A model generated the notes under the pieces. The model made no database searches and had not been told where the DNA came from. It was given only the letters and a program-made list of their open reading frames with translations. Below, in pieces: positions 53,200 to 62,822 of a stretch of DNA of 64,000 nucleotides; position 1 is the first letter of the stretch, and each line of letters opens with the position of its first letter. The position numbers were made by a program, and so were the translations under genes. Location: the NCBI RefSeq assembly GCF_021391675.1, contig NZ_CP090095.1, positions 3,849,501 to 3,913,500 on the forward strand, written 5' to 3'. This stretch comes from Neorhizobium galegae. GTDB lineage: Bacteria > Pseudomonadota > Alphaproteobacteria > Rhizobiales > Rhizobiaceae.

Positions 53200-56100
53200 T
53201 CTCCTCTTTGCTCCACGTGTCCGGATTCATGGCGAGGAGTTCGTCGCGGGCACGTTGGCCAACATAGACGGTGTCGGCCGACGACTGGTCGTCGATGCGG
53301 TCGATCTCCACCAAGGTGTGCATGTAACCGCTGATTGCCGTCTTCTTTTCCAACGGGGCGGCAATCACCACTTGCAGGCCGAGGTCGGCATAAAACGACA
53401 TCATAGCGCGCTGGTTCTTGCCGTCCATCTTCGAGAACGCCTCGTCGAACAATGCAGGCGACATCCCTTTCATCCCAAGAGACGCAGCACTACCATAGAC
53501 AGCCGCAAGCGAAGCACCGATCGCAACATAGAGCGGCACCTGCTGCTCGGCGCCCGACCCCGTATTGCGCCGTGTTTCCCAACGAGTCCTAGCCTTGGTC
53601 CGAATGTCCTCCATATGGATCTCGAACGTGTAGAAGTTCCGATAGTCTTCGAACGCCGACACGTCCTTGTCCGGATCCTCCAGCAATTGCTCGACCGCAT
53701 TGATCGTATCCTTATGCGGAAAGTCGTCGGGCACACTAGGCTTGAACAGGGCATCGAGGGCGTCGTCGGAAATCCTGCTGATCTCGATGATTTTCAGGAT
53801 CGGCTGGAACTCGGCCTCTGCCGTACGATGGAAAGAGTAGATCTCGTGATGAAACGGATGCCCCTTGAGGCTGCGATTGAGCGCCTCGATATCGCGTTCC
53901 ATCTTTGAGACACGCGTGTTGAGCGCGTTGACGAACTCGCCGCGGAACAGGACGGACGCACGCTCCGATGCTTCGCGGGCCCGGTCTTCGTAACGCCGCA
54001 GCTCATTGCTTTCAATATCCTCGATCAGCACGTCCATCCACGGCTTGATATCGGCAAGCAACGCGCTCTCGGGGCCGACCTGCGAGCTCACGCCAAACTT
54101 CGGATTGTTGAAATAAACATGCAATGCGCTGCGGGTTTGGAGTTCGGCCACACGATTTCGCTCAGCCGCCCGCTTGGCCGCATCTTCCGACCGCTGGCCT
54201 AATTTGCGATGTGCAGCTGCCTCGTCACGTTCTAGCTGGCCGGCGATAGCAGAAGCCTCGGATCGAGGGCTTCTCGACGACACCAATTTTTCGCGATAGG
54301 CAGCGCACCCTTCCGGATAGTTATACAGCTTACGTTGAGAACGATAGAGGGATCTTGCCAGCTTCAGGTTCAGGTCAGACCCTTCGGTTCCATCGCCACT
54401 TTTCAAGGAACGCTCACCGCTCTGCGCATCGACAAGATATTTGCTGACACGCGCATCGATAGCCCTCAATTCGGCTTCCTTACGCTCCTGAAAACCTTTC
54501 TGTCCGAGAAGCCGGTTCCGCAGCCCATCGTCGCCGGCCGCATCGATGGCATCGATCCGCATCTGTGCATCCTTCGTCCGCATCATGCAACCGTCGACAC
54601 TGTCCAACATGTCGGCCAGCCAGTCGACGTCCTGTCGCGAAAAGAGGTCAAGAGCCGTCAGGGCACGCGCCAGAAGCCGGTCTTCTTGCTGCAAAACCGA
54701 TAGGCTTTCACCTTTTTGAACAAAATCTTCCTGCAGATTGCGCAGGTGGTCGGTTTGCGCCGCTTTCCCAATCTTGTGGTCGCGGGGGTTGATGGACCTG
54801 TGACTCCGGACAAGTCCATCGTCGTAAAGGCCATCCTGCATCAGTGCCCGGCCAGGCTGATTGAACTCGTCCAGCGTGAGGGCAAGGCGGACATTTCCGT
54901 ATCGCCGCTGCAGAAACGCGCGGGCATCGGCATCATCGGTCCTGAAAAGGGCCGGAAACGTTCCCGCCTGTGGATTGTCGCGGAACTCTGCGAGCTTGTT
55001 CAGACTGACGAGAGATGCGCCTCGAAACTCTCGCCGCCCCTCGCGAAACAGTGCTGTCGCGTCCCGGATGTTCTGGCGCTCTACGAAGATGGCCTCCCGG
55101 TCGCGGCCGAGCAACGCTTCGGCAGCCGCGGCCCAGCCAGGATTCATGACTTCGAGCAGATCGCACAGGGGGCGTGCGTCCATGCCCCGGCTTTCAAGCC
55201 GACGCACGAGCAACTTCGTTTCCGGCGAGAGATACGCCGCGGGCCCTGACTCACGCGACTGCTCGAATGCCTTCCGCAGATCGGTTATATCCCTCTCCAA
55301 TGGTACAATCTGTGCCGCAACTTCACGACGACGTTTTTCGGCTTTCGCAAGGATGTCCGGGGCTTTCGCCCTGAGCTCCTGTTCGGCATGTCTCAGCTCG
55401 TTCCGGTCTGCCTTGCGCAGGGCGAGCTGGCAATAAGTGCCTATGATACCCGCATCATCGAACCCAACCGTCAGGTCTGCGAGATCGGTCGCTGACTTGC
55501 GCCTCCTGTCGATGTCTTTCACCAGCCGGTCATTCTCGGCGGTGATGCTCTTCAATGTCTCCTGCCACTGATCGCGTCCCGATTTGGCGGCGTGGGCGGC
55601 AATTGCCTTGATCAAACGCTCGATCTCGCTTTTTGCTTCGTTAATCCCTTCGAGGGCAATGCTCCGATCTTCGCTTTCCGCATTGATGAAGCGTCTGGCT
55701 TCGGCAATCTGCTCCTTGATCGCCCGATTTTCCGCACGTGACGCAAGCCAGCGCGCACGGCGCGCGAGCCACTCCGCAAGCGCCCTCTGATGCAAACTGT
55801 CCTCGAAGGCGGCTACCTGCACCCTAATCTCCTTGAGCGCCTCCAGCTTCTCGCGCAGGGTGACGATGGTTGCGCTGACACCGCGATAGGTTTCGATGGA
55901 ACTACGCAACTCACCGATCTTGATCGGATTGTCTTCGAGGATGAAACGGCGAACGAACTCCGTCGCGGAATATCCCTGGTTGAGCGTCATGGCATTGACG
56001 ATGGCCTTCAGCAATGCAGAAGCATTTTGCTCGGCATTGGGCAAGCTAGGCACGAGCCGCCTCATATATTCACGAACGAAATCGACGGCCCTGTCGCGAT

Positions 56101-56626
56101 GGTTGATGAAATGATCGGCCCCGACGAAAGCAATGATCCGGGTTTTGACGTCGTCCCATTGGGCAGCATAGATGCCATCGGCTCGGGTCTCGGTGAAATC
56201 TGCCGTCGTCATCAATTTGCCGATGCAGACGAACCGTCCGAGGATCGTCTCCGATGCATCCGTGCGTCGTGCTTCGATCGCCAGACCGATGGTCACCGGA
56301 GGCCGCTTGTTCTGCGTATCCTCGAAACCGAGCGCGACATAGGTCAGACTTTCCGGGCGCCGCACATCTCCATCGCCCAGCGTTCCAAGGCAATAGCTGA
56401 GCACCGTGCGCTTCGACATCGAGCGTCCCTTGCCACCGTCTCCCGCCACGGCATTCAATCGGAGATACTGTCTGCTTGCTCCCGACAAAACGGCCTGAAC
56501 CATATCGAGGATCGTGGACTTGCCTGATCGATTCTCTCCGAGAATTCCGAAATTCCCGCGAACTTCGATATCCTCCGCGTCAAACAGATGCCAATTGACC
56601 AATGTCAGTTGCCGCAATTCCATCAT
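53174..56626 (-). CDS. jetC: Wadjet SMC-like ATPase JetC
   Basis: SMC/MukB-like motor of 1150 residues. The N-terminal Walker A is GENRSGKSTILDM (about 31-43). Long coiled-coil arms occupy about 260-480 and 600-900, with a hinge-like region near 500-560. The C-terminal head has the Walker B LFDEAFSKMDGKNQR and PLYVAIGASLAAVYG before it. Length and plan match JetC proteins. It overlaps jetB by 4 bases and jetD by 26. In Wadjet it extrudes DNA loops to sense small circular molecules such as plasmids. Confidence 0.92.
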   Translation of the reverse strand: MMELRQLTLVNWHLFDAEDIEVRGNFGILGENRSGKSTILDMVQAVLSGASRQYLRLNAVAGDGGKGRSMSKRTVLSYCLGTLGDGDVRRPESLTYVALGFEDTQNKRPPVTIGLAIEARRTDASETILGRFVCIGKLMTTADFTETRADGIYAAQWDDVKTRIIAFVGADHFINHRDRAVDFVREYMRRLVPSLPNAEQNASALLKAIVNAMTLNQGYSATEFVRRFILEDNPIKIGELRSSIETYRGVSATIVTLREKLEALKEIRVQVAAFEDSLHQRALAEWLARRARWLASRAENRAIKEQIAEARRFINAESEDRSIALEGINEAKSEIERLIKAIAAHAAKSGRDQWQETLKSITAENDRLVKDIDRRRKSATDLADLTVGFDDAGIIGTYCQLALRKADRNELRHAEQELRAKAPDILAKAEKRRREVAAQIVPLERDITDLRKAFEQSRESGPAAYLSPETKLLVRRLESRGMDARPLCDLLEVMNPGWAAAAEALLGRDREAIFVERQNIRDATALFREGRREFRGASLVSLNKLAEFRDNPQAGTFPALFRTDDADARAFLQRRYGNVRLALTLDEFNQPGRALMQDGLYDDGLVRSHRSINPRDHKIGKAAQTDHLRNLQEDFVQKGESLSVLQQEDRLLARALTALDLFSRQDVDWLADMLDSVDGCMMRTKDAQMRIDAIDAAGDDGLRNRLLGQKGFQERKEAELRAIDARVSKYLVDAQSGERSLKSGDGTEGSDLNLKLARSLYRSQRKLYNYPEGCAAYREKLVSSRSPRSEASAIAGQLERDEAAAHRKLGQRSEDAAKRAAERNRVAELQTRSALHVYFNNPKFGVSSQVGPESALLADIKPWMDVLIEDIESNELRRYEDRAREASERASVLFRGEFVNALNTRVSKMERDIEALNRSLKGHPFHHEIYSFHRTAEAEFQPILKIIEISRISDDALDALFKPSVPDDFPHKDTINAVEQLLEDPDKDVSAFEDYRNFYTFEIHMEDIRTKARTRWETRRNTGSGAEQQVPLYVAIGASLAAVYGSAASLGMKGMSPALFDEAFSKMDGKNQRAMMSFYADLGLQVVIAAPLEKKTAISGYMHTLVEIDRIDDQSSADTVYVGQRARDELLAMNPDTWSKEEIAQRMAAE

Positions 56627-57303
56627 GCCATGTTGTCCTCGATAGGGGGAACGTCGATATCATTGACGACAGGCGCCGCACGTGAATGCGAACGGTGTTC
56701 CTCGCTCTTCACATATGTTTCGAGACGAGCGAGAGCGTCCGCGCCGCTGACAAATTTGATCATCGGCCGGATTTCGACTTCCCGGTCCTGAGCATCATGA
56801 TCGAAATCACCGATCCAAATGAGATTGCGTACCGCAACATCCCGAAGCAGGTCGAGAAAGCGGGCGGCGGGGATCATAGGCTTGGTGCCGCTTTTTAGCA
56901 TATCCCTGTAGCGATCATGCAGGACATTGACCGTGGTGACCGCGATAGCCCGGTCGATCAGATTGCCGACATCGGCTTCCTCCTGCCAATGACTACCCAA
57001 CACGAGAACCACGATCGTTTCGTCAAGCCGCATCTTGGGAACGGACGAGGCATCGTCATCCTCGAAAAGGATACCGACCCATTGCTCATCTGCATTTCTC
57101 TGAACGCGATAACCGATACTGTCGAAAAAATCATCGGCGATCCGTCGGAAACGGTTATCGGTCAGGGTGTTGTAGACGGTTGCGACGCCGCGATCTCCGG
57201 AATAAGCGAACTGGTTTCTCAACAGGTAACGGCAGGCTTTTTTCAGGTCAGCCGCTTTGTCCACGCCGAAGGTCGCTTCGACGTTCTCGAATTCACTCAG
57301 CAT
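56623..57303 (-). CDS. jetB: Wadjet KITE-type subunit JetB (DUF4194)
   Basis: Protein of 226 residues in the DUF4194 family, the MukE/KITE-like partner of the SMC motor. Typical stretches are ACRYLLRNQFAYSGDRGVATVYNTL and IVVLVLGSHWQEEADVGN. One base separates its ATG from the jetA stop, and its stop overlaps the jetC start by 4 bases. This gene order (A-B-C-D) is diagnostic of Wadjet. No defect is visible. Confidence 0.9.
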   Translation of the reverse strand: MLSEFENVEATFGVDKAADLKKACRYLLRNQFAYSGDRGVATVYNTLTDNRFRRIADDFFDSIGYRVQRNADEQWVGILFEDDDASSVPKMRLDETIVVLVLGSHWQEEADVGNLIDRAIAVTTVNVLHDRYRDMLKSGTKPMIPAARFLDLLRDVAVRNLIWIGDFDHDAQDREVEIRPMIKFVSGADALARLETYVKSEEHRSHSRAAPVVNDIDVPPIEDNMA

Positions 57304-58536
57304 GTCAGGCCTCTCGATGTGACGGATCGCCCAGATGACGGATGGAGAAATTACTGCAACGGAGCCATTCGCAGTCGTGTGGCTCGCCGTTCGGCAGATA
57401 TTCGAGTTCGAATTGGCTTGCCACGGGGCCTGGTATTTCGCCGGTCAGCGCGTAGCGTCGAGCAGCGTCGAATGCCAGGAAATCATCGATAGTCTGCAAC
57501 GCGACAAATCGAGCCTCGACAGTGTGATAGGGGGCAAGGATACGAACAAGAAACTGGCGCACGCGTTCGGGAGAAGGCGAAATCCGTTCCAGATAGTCGG
57601 CTCTCATCCGCTTGCGGAACGCGTACATCGGATCGTAAGGACGTTTGGCAAGCGGCTGTGCTTCGATCGGCAGCTTGGCCTGCCGCTGCGATGCCAGCTG
57701 AGCCGCCGACCACGGCAAGAAAATGCGTTCCACTGCGACCGGAACAACCGGTTCCATATAACGCTCGGGATTAGCGGAGAGCAGCCCTTCCAGACGCTCG
57801 ACGATGCCCCGCGCACGCGCCGAAAGTCCCCGCTCTCCTTGTTCGGCGTATTTTACCGTGTTTCGCAATCGCGTCTCAAGTGCCCGGCGAAACTGTGCGA
57901 TACGTTCGAACATGTCCCCGATCGTATCAAATGTCGTTTCGATCGACAAAAGATCGCTGACGGCCTCGTCGCGCGCATGCTGAACATCGGGCGCCACTCC
58001 GATTTCGATGTAACCGTCCGCAACGACCGAAAGCAGGTCTGCTGAATAAGAAATGCGCCGCGCCGTTGTGATGATCTGGTCGCGGAAGCGGTACGGATGG
58101 TTGAAGGTCAGGATCGCCTGAAAATCCTTCAGGAGGAGTTCGCCGATAAACTCCTCGAAATAGGTGTCCATCTTTTGGCGAAGATCTTCAGACTCAAGCA
58201 GGGATTTGCGGATGCGCCGGAGATCCGACAAGATTGCCCGAAGCGTCTTGACGAACTGGTCCGCCTGAACGCGCGCCTCTCTCAGAGCATGCACTGCGCT
58301 CGACCGCGCTTTCTCCGGGTTCTCTACCGATAGCCTCTCGACGAGATCGAGGCTGGTTTTGATATGAACCACGAGGCCGCCGAACCGCTGCGAGACGTCC
58401 GACTTCAGACTCGATAGGCGCTGAACGACCAGAAGCGCACCCATCGGCATATCGGTCGTCACCTTCAGGCCGTACTCCTCTTCCTCGAGCCAGCCGGTTC
58501 GCACGAGACCCTGATAGACCTGCTGGGCGGCCTTAA

Positions 58537-59444
58537 GAGTCCGTCCGAGAATTCACGAGCGGCGTGCGATCCGTCTGACGAGGGTCATGATGGATGCGGC
58601 ATAAAGGAAGGCCTTGGCGGACTTGATGGTTGCTTCCGGGTCTTTCCATAGCCGCCGGTTTCGGCTGATCCAAGCGAAGAAGCGCTCGACAACCCAACGC
58701 TTTGGATGAACGGCAAAGCCGACCTGATCCTTCGGCTTGCGGACGATCTCGACGTCGACCAGTGTCGCATTTTGCGGCCTGTCGCCAGAGTATCCCATGT
58801 CGGCAAATGCCTTGGCAACGAACGGGAAGGACTTCCGAGACAGTCGCAGAACCGGGATGGCACCATCGCGATCCTGAACGTCGGCCGGTTGAGGATCAAG
58901 CACGAGAGCACGTCCATCCATATCGACCATTGCTTGTCGCTTGCGGCCTTTGATCTTTTTACCCGCATCATATCCACGCGGACCGCCGCTCTCGGTGGTT
59001 TTGACACTCTGGCTATCCAACACAGCAGCACTTGGAGAGGCCTGGCGGCCGGTCCGCTCGCGATCCGCCATGACGAGGCAGTGATTGATCCGCGTGAAGA
59101 CACCAGTGTCACGCCAGCGGCAGAAATACCCGAAAACCGTGCTCTTGGGCGGCAGGTCTTTCGGGATGAGACGCCAGGGAATGCCGCCCCGCAGAACGTA
59201 AAAAATGGCGTTGATGATCTCCCGCAGCGGCCAAGCTGGCTTACGCCCCCTTGGCGCAGGCTGCGGAAGAAGGGGCGCTATCACCGCCCATTCCGCGTCC
59301 GTCAGGTCGGTTTCGTATCGTGGCTGTTTGCGACTATACTGCCGCCGGGTGGTCGGGTTCCACATGGCGCTTCCATTCAGGCTTCAGACACCTTCTTGGA
59401 ATCATCATCGGCCCGATCACTCAACCCAATTCTCGGACGGGCTC
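58537..59444 (-). mobile_element. IS5-family insertion sequence inside jetA
   Basis: A 908-bp element with 17-base terminal repeats (GAGTCCGTCCGAGAATT and GAGCCCGTCCGAGAATT, one mismatch). A 3-base target duplication TAA lies at 58534-58536 and 59445-59447, the TNA pattern of IS1031/IS427-type members. The intact duplication shows a simple, undisturbed insertion. It carries one transposase gene on the same strand as jetA. Confidence 0.92.
58553..59365 (-). CDS. IS5-family transposase
   Basis: DDE transposase of 270 residues in a single frame. The N-terminal region has YETDLTDAEWAVIAPLLP. Catalytic residues are Asp in AAVLDSQSVKTTE, Asp in AKAFADMGYSGD and Glu in WVVERFFAWISRNRR. Length and order are complete, so the element is probably active. 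It could later excise or be rearranged, although IS5 elements rarely leave precisely. Confidence 0.94.
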   Translation of the reverse strand: MWNPTTRRQYSRKQPRYETDLTDAEWAVIAPLLPQPAPRGRKPAWPLREIINAIFYVLRGGIPWRLIPKDLPPKSTVFGYFCRWRDTGVFTRINHCLVMADRERTGRQASPSAAVLDSQSVKTTESGGPRGYDAGKKIKGRKRQAMVDMDGRALVLDPQPADVQDRDGAIPVLRLSRKSFPFVAKAFADMGYSGDRPQNATLVDVEIVRKPKDQVGFAVHPKRWVVERFFAWISRNRRLWKDPEATIKSAKAFLYAASIMTLVRRIARRS

Positions 59445-59736
59445 TAAGCGCGCGGTCACCGATCTCACCCCCATTTCCCGCGAATTTTAGCCGGCGACGC
59501 CCCTTCGAAACCACCTCCGGCAACCCGTCTATAAGATCGTCTGCATCGAGAAGCAGGTGCGGCCGTTGGCCAATAACGTCATAGATGACATGAACCAATT
59601 CCTGCGGCGTCGGAAAGACGGCCCCGCTGGAGAAGAAACGGTCATAAATCTCAAGCAGCGACGCCTCATAGAGATAGCGATGTTTGCGCGAGAAAATCAG
59701 GAATGCGTCGTCACTAAGATATCTGAACAATGGCAT

Positions 59737-60031
59737 AGGTGAAGGACTTTTAGATCAAGAAAGAAAACCTATGGTAGCACCGGAATTTCATAATCAAAGA
59801 GCCAGATTACAAGAATTGTAAATGTGGGTGGTTGAGAGTGTGTACTAGAGGGTGCGAGCCCCGTAATATACTGCCACTTGCGATACCCTACTGGACGGGC
59901 CGCCGGCCTTTAACGTAATGAGCTTGATACCGTGCTTCAGCCGGTCGAAAAGCATGCACTCAAGAGACATCGGCAGCTCATAGCAGCCAAATATGCGGGG
60001 AGCTGCTTGCTATGCCAGCGTTTGTGACCTA
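59737..60031. other. Upstream region of the Wadjet operon
   Basis: About 295 AT-richer bases between jetA and the IS630 element. This must hold the native Wadjet promoter unless the IS630 separates them. No clear -35/-10 pair, operator or gene was recognised. Confidence 0.45.
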
Positions 60032-61075
60032 AAGCGTGTCACTGTTTTTGCGATTCATGGTTCTCAAATCAGTCCATCCGTGATTCCCTTTGATGTGAAG
60101 GGAGATCGCCATGGGCAAGTCACATCCGATTGCGTTGCGTGAGCGTGTCGTAGCGTTAGTGGAAGAAGGCCATGGGCATCGGGAGGCCGCCCGGCATTTT
60201 CGGGTGTCGCCGCGTTTCGTGAACGATCTGGTGATCCTGAAGCGCGAGACAGGTTCGCTTTCGCCGCGCCGGCAGGGGCACCTTGGCGGCGGTAAGCTTT
60301 CGGCACAGCACGCGTGGGTTGGAGAGCGGCTGGCACAGAATGGCGAACTGACGCTGGACGAGCTTTGCGTGGAACTTTGCGGACGTGGCGTCATCGTCCA
60401 TCGCTCCAGTGTCGGACGGCTTCTGCATCGGCTTGGGTTGAGCCATAAAAAAAAGCCTGCAGGCCGCCGAGCAGTTGCGCCCGGAGATCGCGCGGGCGCG
60501 TGAACTGTGGACCGCACGGCGCAAGCCTTTCTTCAACAAAGGATTGGCCCGGCTGGTTTTTATCGACGAGACATCGACGAACACAAAGCTGACGAAGCGG
60601 TCGGGATGGTCTGCGCGAGGGCAGCGCTATCGAACGCATTCACCCTTCGGTTCGTGGAAATCCCAAACCTTCATCGCCGGGCTGCGATCCCATGGCATGG
60701 TTGCCCCCTGGATCGTTGACAGGCCGATGAACGCCCGCATCTTCGAGGCGTGGATAGAGACCCAACTCGCGCCGAACCTGTCGCCTGGAGACGTCGTCAT
60801 TCTCGACAATGTCGCCTTTCATAAGAGCGAACGGGCCGAAGAACTGGTCAGGGCAAAGGGAGCCTGGCTGCTGTTTCTGCCGCCCTATAGTCCCGACCTC
60901 AATCCCATAGAGATGGCCTTCTCAAAACTCAAGACGCTGCTGCGAAAGCGGGCTGCCCGCAGCTTCGATGCCATCACGCAAGCCCTCGGCGAAATCTGCA
61001 ATCTCTTCTCCGTCACAGAATGCAGAAACTACTTCAAAGCCGCAGGATACGAGGCAGATTAAACGCGACACGCTT
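60032..61075 (+). mobile_element. IS630-family insertion sequence
   Basis: A 1044-bp element with inverted ends starting AAGCGTGTC on both sides. It is flanked by TA dinucleotides (60030-60031 and 61076-61077), the usual IS630 target duplication. The transposase is split into two frames at an A8 run. It lies about 295 bases upstream of jetA. Confidence 0.9.
60111..61062 (+). CDS. IS630-family transposase in two frames joined at an A8 run
   Basis: The first frame (60111-60503) carries the paired-like HTH (HREAARHFRVSPRFVNDLV). The second (from about 60454 to 61062) carries the DDE core: Asp in LVFIDETST, Asp in VVILDNVAFH and Glu in SPDLNPIEMAF. The frames meet at eight As (60447-60454); the second frame is +1 relative to the first, so losing one A (or slipping) makes a full protein of about 316 residues. 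This could be programmed slippage or a fixed mutation. Confidence 0.85.
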
Positions 61076-61121
61076 TAGCGGCTGCATTTGTTCGAGCAGC
61101 GTGTTCGGTCCAGAACGCAAC

Positions 61122-61210
61122 AAAGCCCCCTACGCTGGGAGGGCTTTGATGTTGATCGTTTGCGTTTGATATTTGGTTGCGGGGGCCTGATGGCATGGAG
61201 ACTTGTAAAT
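61122..61210. repeat. Dispersed repeat with hairpin and tRNA-3'-like block, copy 2
   Basis: AAAGCCC/GGGCTTT hairpin, GATGTTGATCGTTTGCGTTT, then GGTTGCGGGGGCCTGA and GGAGACTTGTAAAT. It matches copy 1 at 35213 along its length and orientation. It lies just right of the IS630 element. No tRNA body or integrase gene is attached. Confidence 0.65.
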
Positions 61211-61554
61211 TCTCCGCCTCAAGTCGGTCCGCTTACCCCAGAAGCGGCCATTATGTACAATAGTCTCGCCGTCCGAAATGGGGCCGTGAACGGAACGGCG
61301 GCTTTCGAGTGGCGACTCTGGGAAAGCTGGCACTCGCCACACAATTCGGGCGCGGCACACCTGCCGCGTCGACGCTCCTTAAGAGCCGCGCCGGCTACTA
61401 CCATCGCAGATGGACGCTACGTCGATCGCGGTGGGCCGCCATGTCCGAACCCCAACTCACCGGTTTGTAGTCGATGCTCACAGTTTGCAACAAGCACACT
61501 CGCGCGCCTGACCATAAGCCATCATGGATGAACAACTGCTGAGGCCGCCCACCT
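61211..61554. other. Intergenic, nothing recognised
   Basis: About 340 bases between the repeat and the DUF2235 gene stop. Short frames only, none with recognisable content. Confidence 0.5.
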
Positions 61555-62436
61555 TCATCCAAGCCGGGTAAGCTCGCTAATTCCTTTCTGCAGCGCTTCG
61601 GATGTTATTTGTTCACAGACAAGTTTTGCCTCAGGAAGCCCAGCACGCAAGCATTCGACCCCAACTCTTGTTGTCGGGTCGTCGTAGCGTATACTAGGAG
61701 CAGACGGGTCGAATTTGGTGGGAATTAGGCCTGAGAGCGTAAGTCCGCATTGACAGCCCAGAAGCAGCATCCAAGCCAGGGCAAAATTGTTGAGCGCCTC
61801 ATTTCCGTCGCCCCCGACGTCGAAATGGTAGCCCGGAAACCAACGTTGCTCGAAACGATCCTGCTCACCCCGGACGAAAATGAGTGGTTTGAACAAGGCG
61901 CGATGCTCATCTCGCGAAACGGCGTGCGCGAAATTTCGGATCCCAGTCTCGATTTTTGGGTCGTTTAGCTCAATGGGTCCTTGTGCCAGCATATAGTACT
62001 GGTTGCCGGGCACGCAGTCGAACATCCCCAAGAACTGAACATTCACGCCGAGGTCGGAATTTGACGGCTCGCCTTTAAGGATGGCTCGATATTTCTCATA
62101 GGTTGCTTCGGGGTGCCACCTCAGGCCGCATCGAGCTATCAACCCCGCCAGATGGCGCGCAGCGTAGGCCCCTCGGCTGAAACCGAATATGTATATTTGG
62201 TCGCCCTCGACGTAATTGGCTTTGACAAACGTGTAAGCCGAACGGACAGTTTGGAAGACACCTCGCCCAGTTGCGCCGTCGAGTTTGTGCTGCAGCCACC
62301 GGCTGCCTACTCCTACCCCTGAGTAGTAGTTAGAGATGCAATGCTGCTTGTTCAGTAGCCCAAGAATGCGATGGACGTTCGTGTTTTCCAGATCGTTGCC
62401 GTTCCACGTGCCATCCAGGCAAACAACAATGTTCAT
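61555..62436 (-). CDS. DUF2235 alpha/beta hydrolase (Tle1-like)
   Basis: Hydrolase of 293 residues in the DUF2235 family, which includes type VI lipase effectors as well as stand-alone enzymes. Features are the N-terminal VVCLDGTWN, the nucleophile elbow GFSRGAYAA with Ser in the GxSxG position, and the later HFDVGGDG block that probably holds catalytic Asp/His region residues. No VgrG, PAAR or other type VI gene is present here. It overlaps the preceding small gene by 4 bases, so the two products are likely partners. Confidence 0.82.
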   Translation of the reverse strand: MNIVVCLDGTWNGNDLENTNVHRILGLLNKQHCISNYYSGVGVGSRWLQHKLDGATGRGVFQTVRSAYTFVKANYVEGDQIYIFGFSRGAYAARHLAGLIARCGLRWHPEATYEKYRAILKGEPSNSDLGVNVQFLGMFDCVPGNQYYMLAQGPIELNDPKIETGIRNFAHAVSRDEHRALFKPLIFVRGEQDRFEQRWFPGYHFDVGGDGNEALNNFALAWMLLLGCQCGLTLSGLIPTKFDPSAPSIRYDDPTTRVGVECLRAGLPEAKLVCEQITSEALQKGISELTRLG

Positions 62437-62792
62437 TGCTGTCGCCCTAGGCGTCTGGTGTCCTGCGATTTTGGCCGTTCGTCTACCTTGGCAACGAGCT
62501 CGATGTATTCATCACTGAATAGTTGCTTGAACGTGTCGGTGTGATCGCCGTTGCGGGCAAGTTCAAGTTGATGGTCGTTGGGCAAATATGCGCGTTGACC
62601 CGGACCTGCGCCGTGATTAAGTGGCCATATCGGATGGTTTTCTACTACAAGCGCGACGATATCCGATTTTCCACTGTGGGGATCGTAGCATATCCTAACC
62701 CAATCGCCGTTTTTCAATGAGTTTGGTGCAGGACTCTCGTTTAAAATCCGAAAATTTTCACCGAGGTGTTCGAAGAACGCATGCTCATTCAC
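62433..62792 (-). CDS. Small protein of unknown function paired with the DUF2235 hydrolase
   Basis: Open frame of 119 residues, acidic and soluble, with no recognised family. It has SLKNGDWVRICYDPHSGKSDIV near the middle. Its stop overlaps the DUF2235 start (ATGA), so it is translationally coupled and is the first gene of the pair. It might be an immunity, chaperone or sensor protein, but nothing in the sequence decides. A tandem repeat lies 31-70 bases upstream of its ATG. Confidence 0.65.
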   Translation of the reverse strand: MNEHAFFEHLGENFRILNESPAPNSLKNGDWVRICYDPHSGKSDIVALVVENHPIWPLNHGAGPGQRAYLPNDHQLELARNGDHTDTFKQLFSDEYIELVAKVDERPKSQDTRRLGRQQ

Positions 62793-62822
62793 AACTGAGC
62801 CCCCAATCCGAAACTTAGGTCA

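Larger units (their letters stand above)
57305..59736 (-). pseudogene. jetA: Wadjet kleisin-like subunit JetA, interrupted by an IS5-family element
   Basis: The N-terminal 97 codons lie at 59736-59445 (FRYLSDDAFLIFSRKHRYLYEASLLEIY) and the rest at 58533-57305 (GLVRTGWLEEEEYGLKVTTDMP onward). A 908-bp IS5-family element flanked by a TAA duplication sits between. Removing the IS and one duplicate gives GCG CTT AAG GCC GCC, an exact in-frame join, and a 506-residue JetA with no other lesion. A truncated 399-residue product could start at a GTG (58504), but it would lack the N-terminal kleisin part. The rest of the operon is downstream. Confidence 0.9.
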
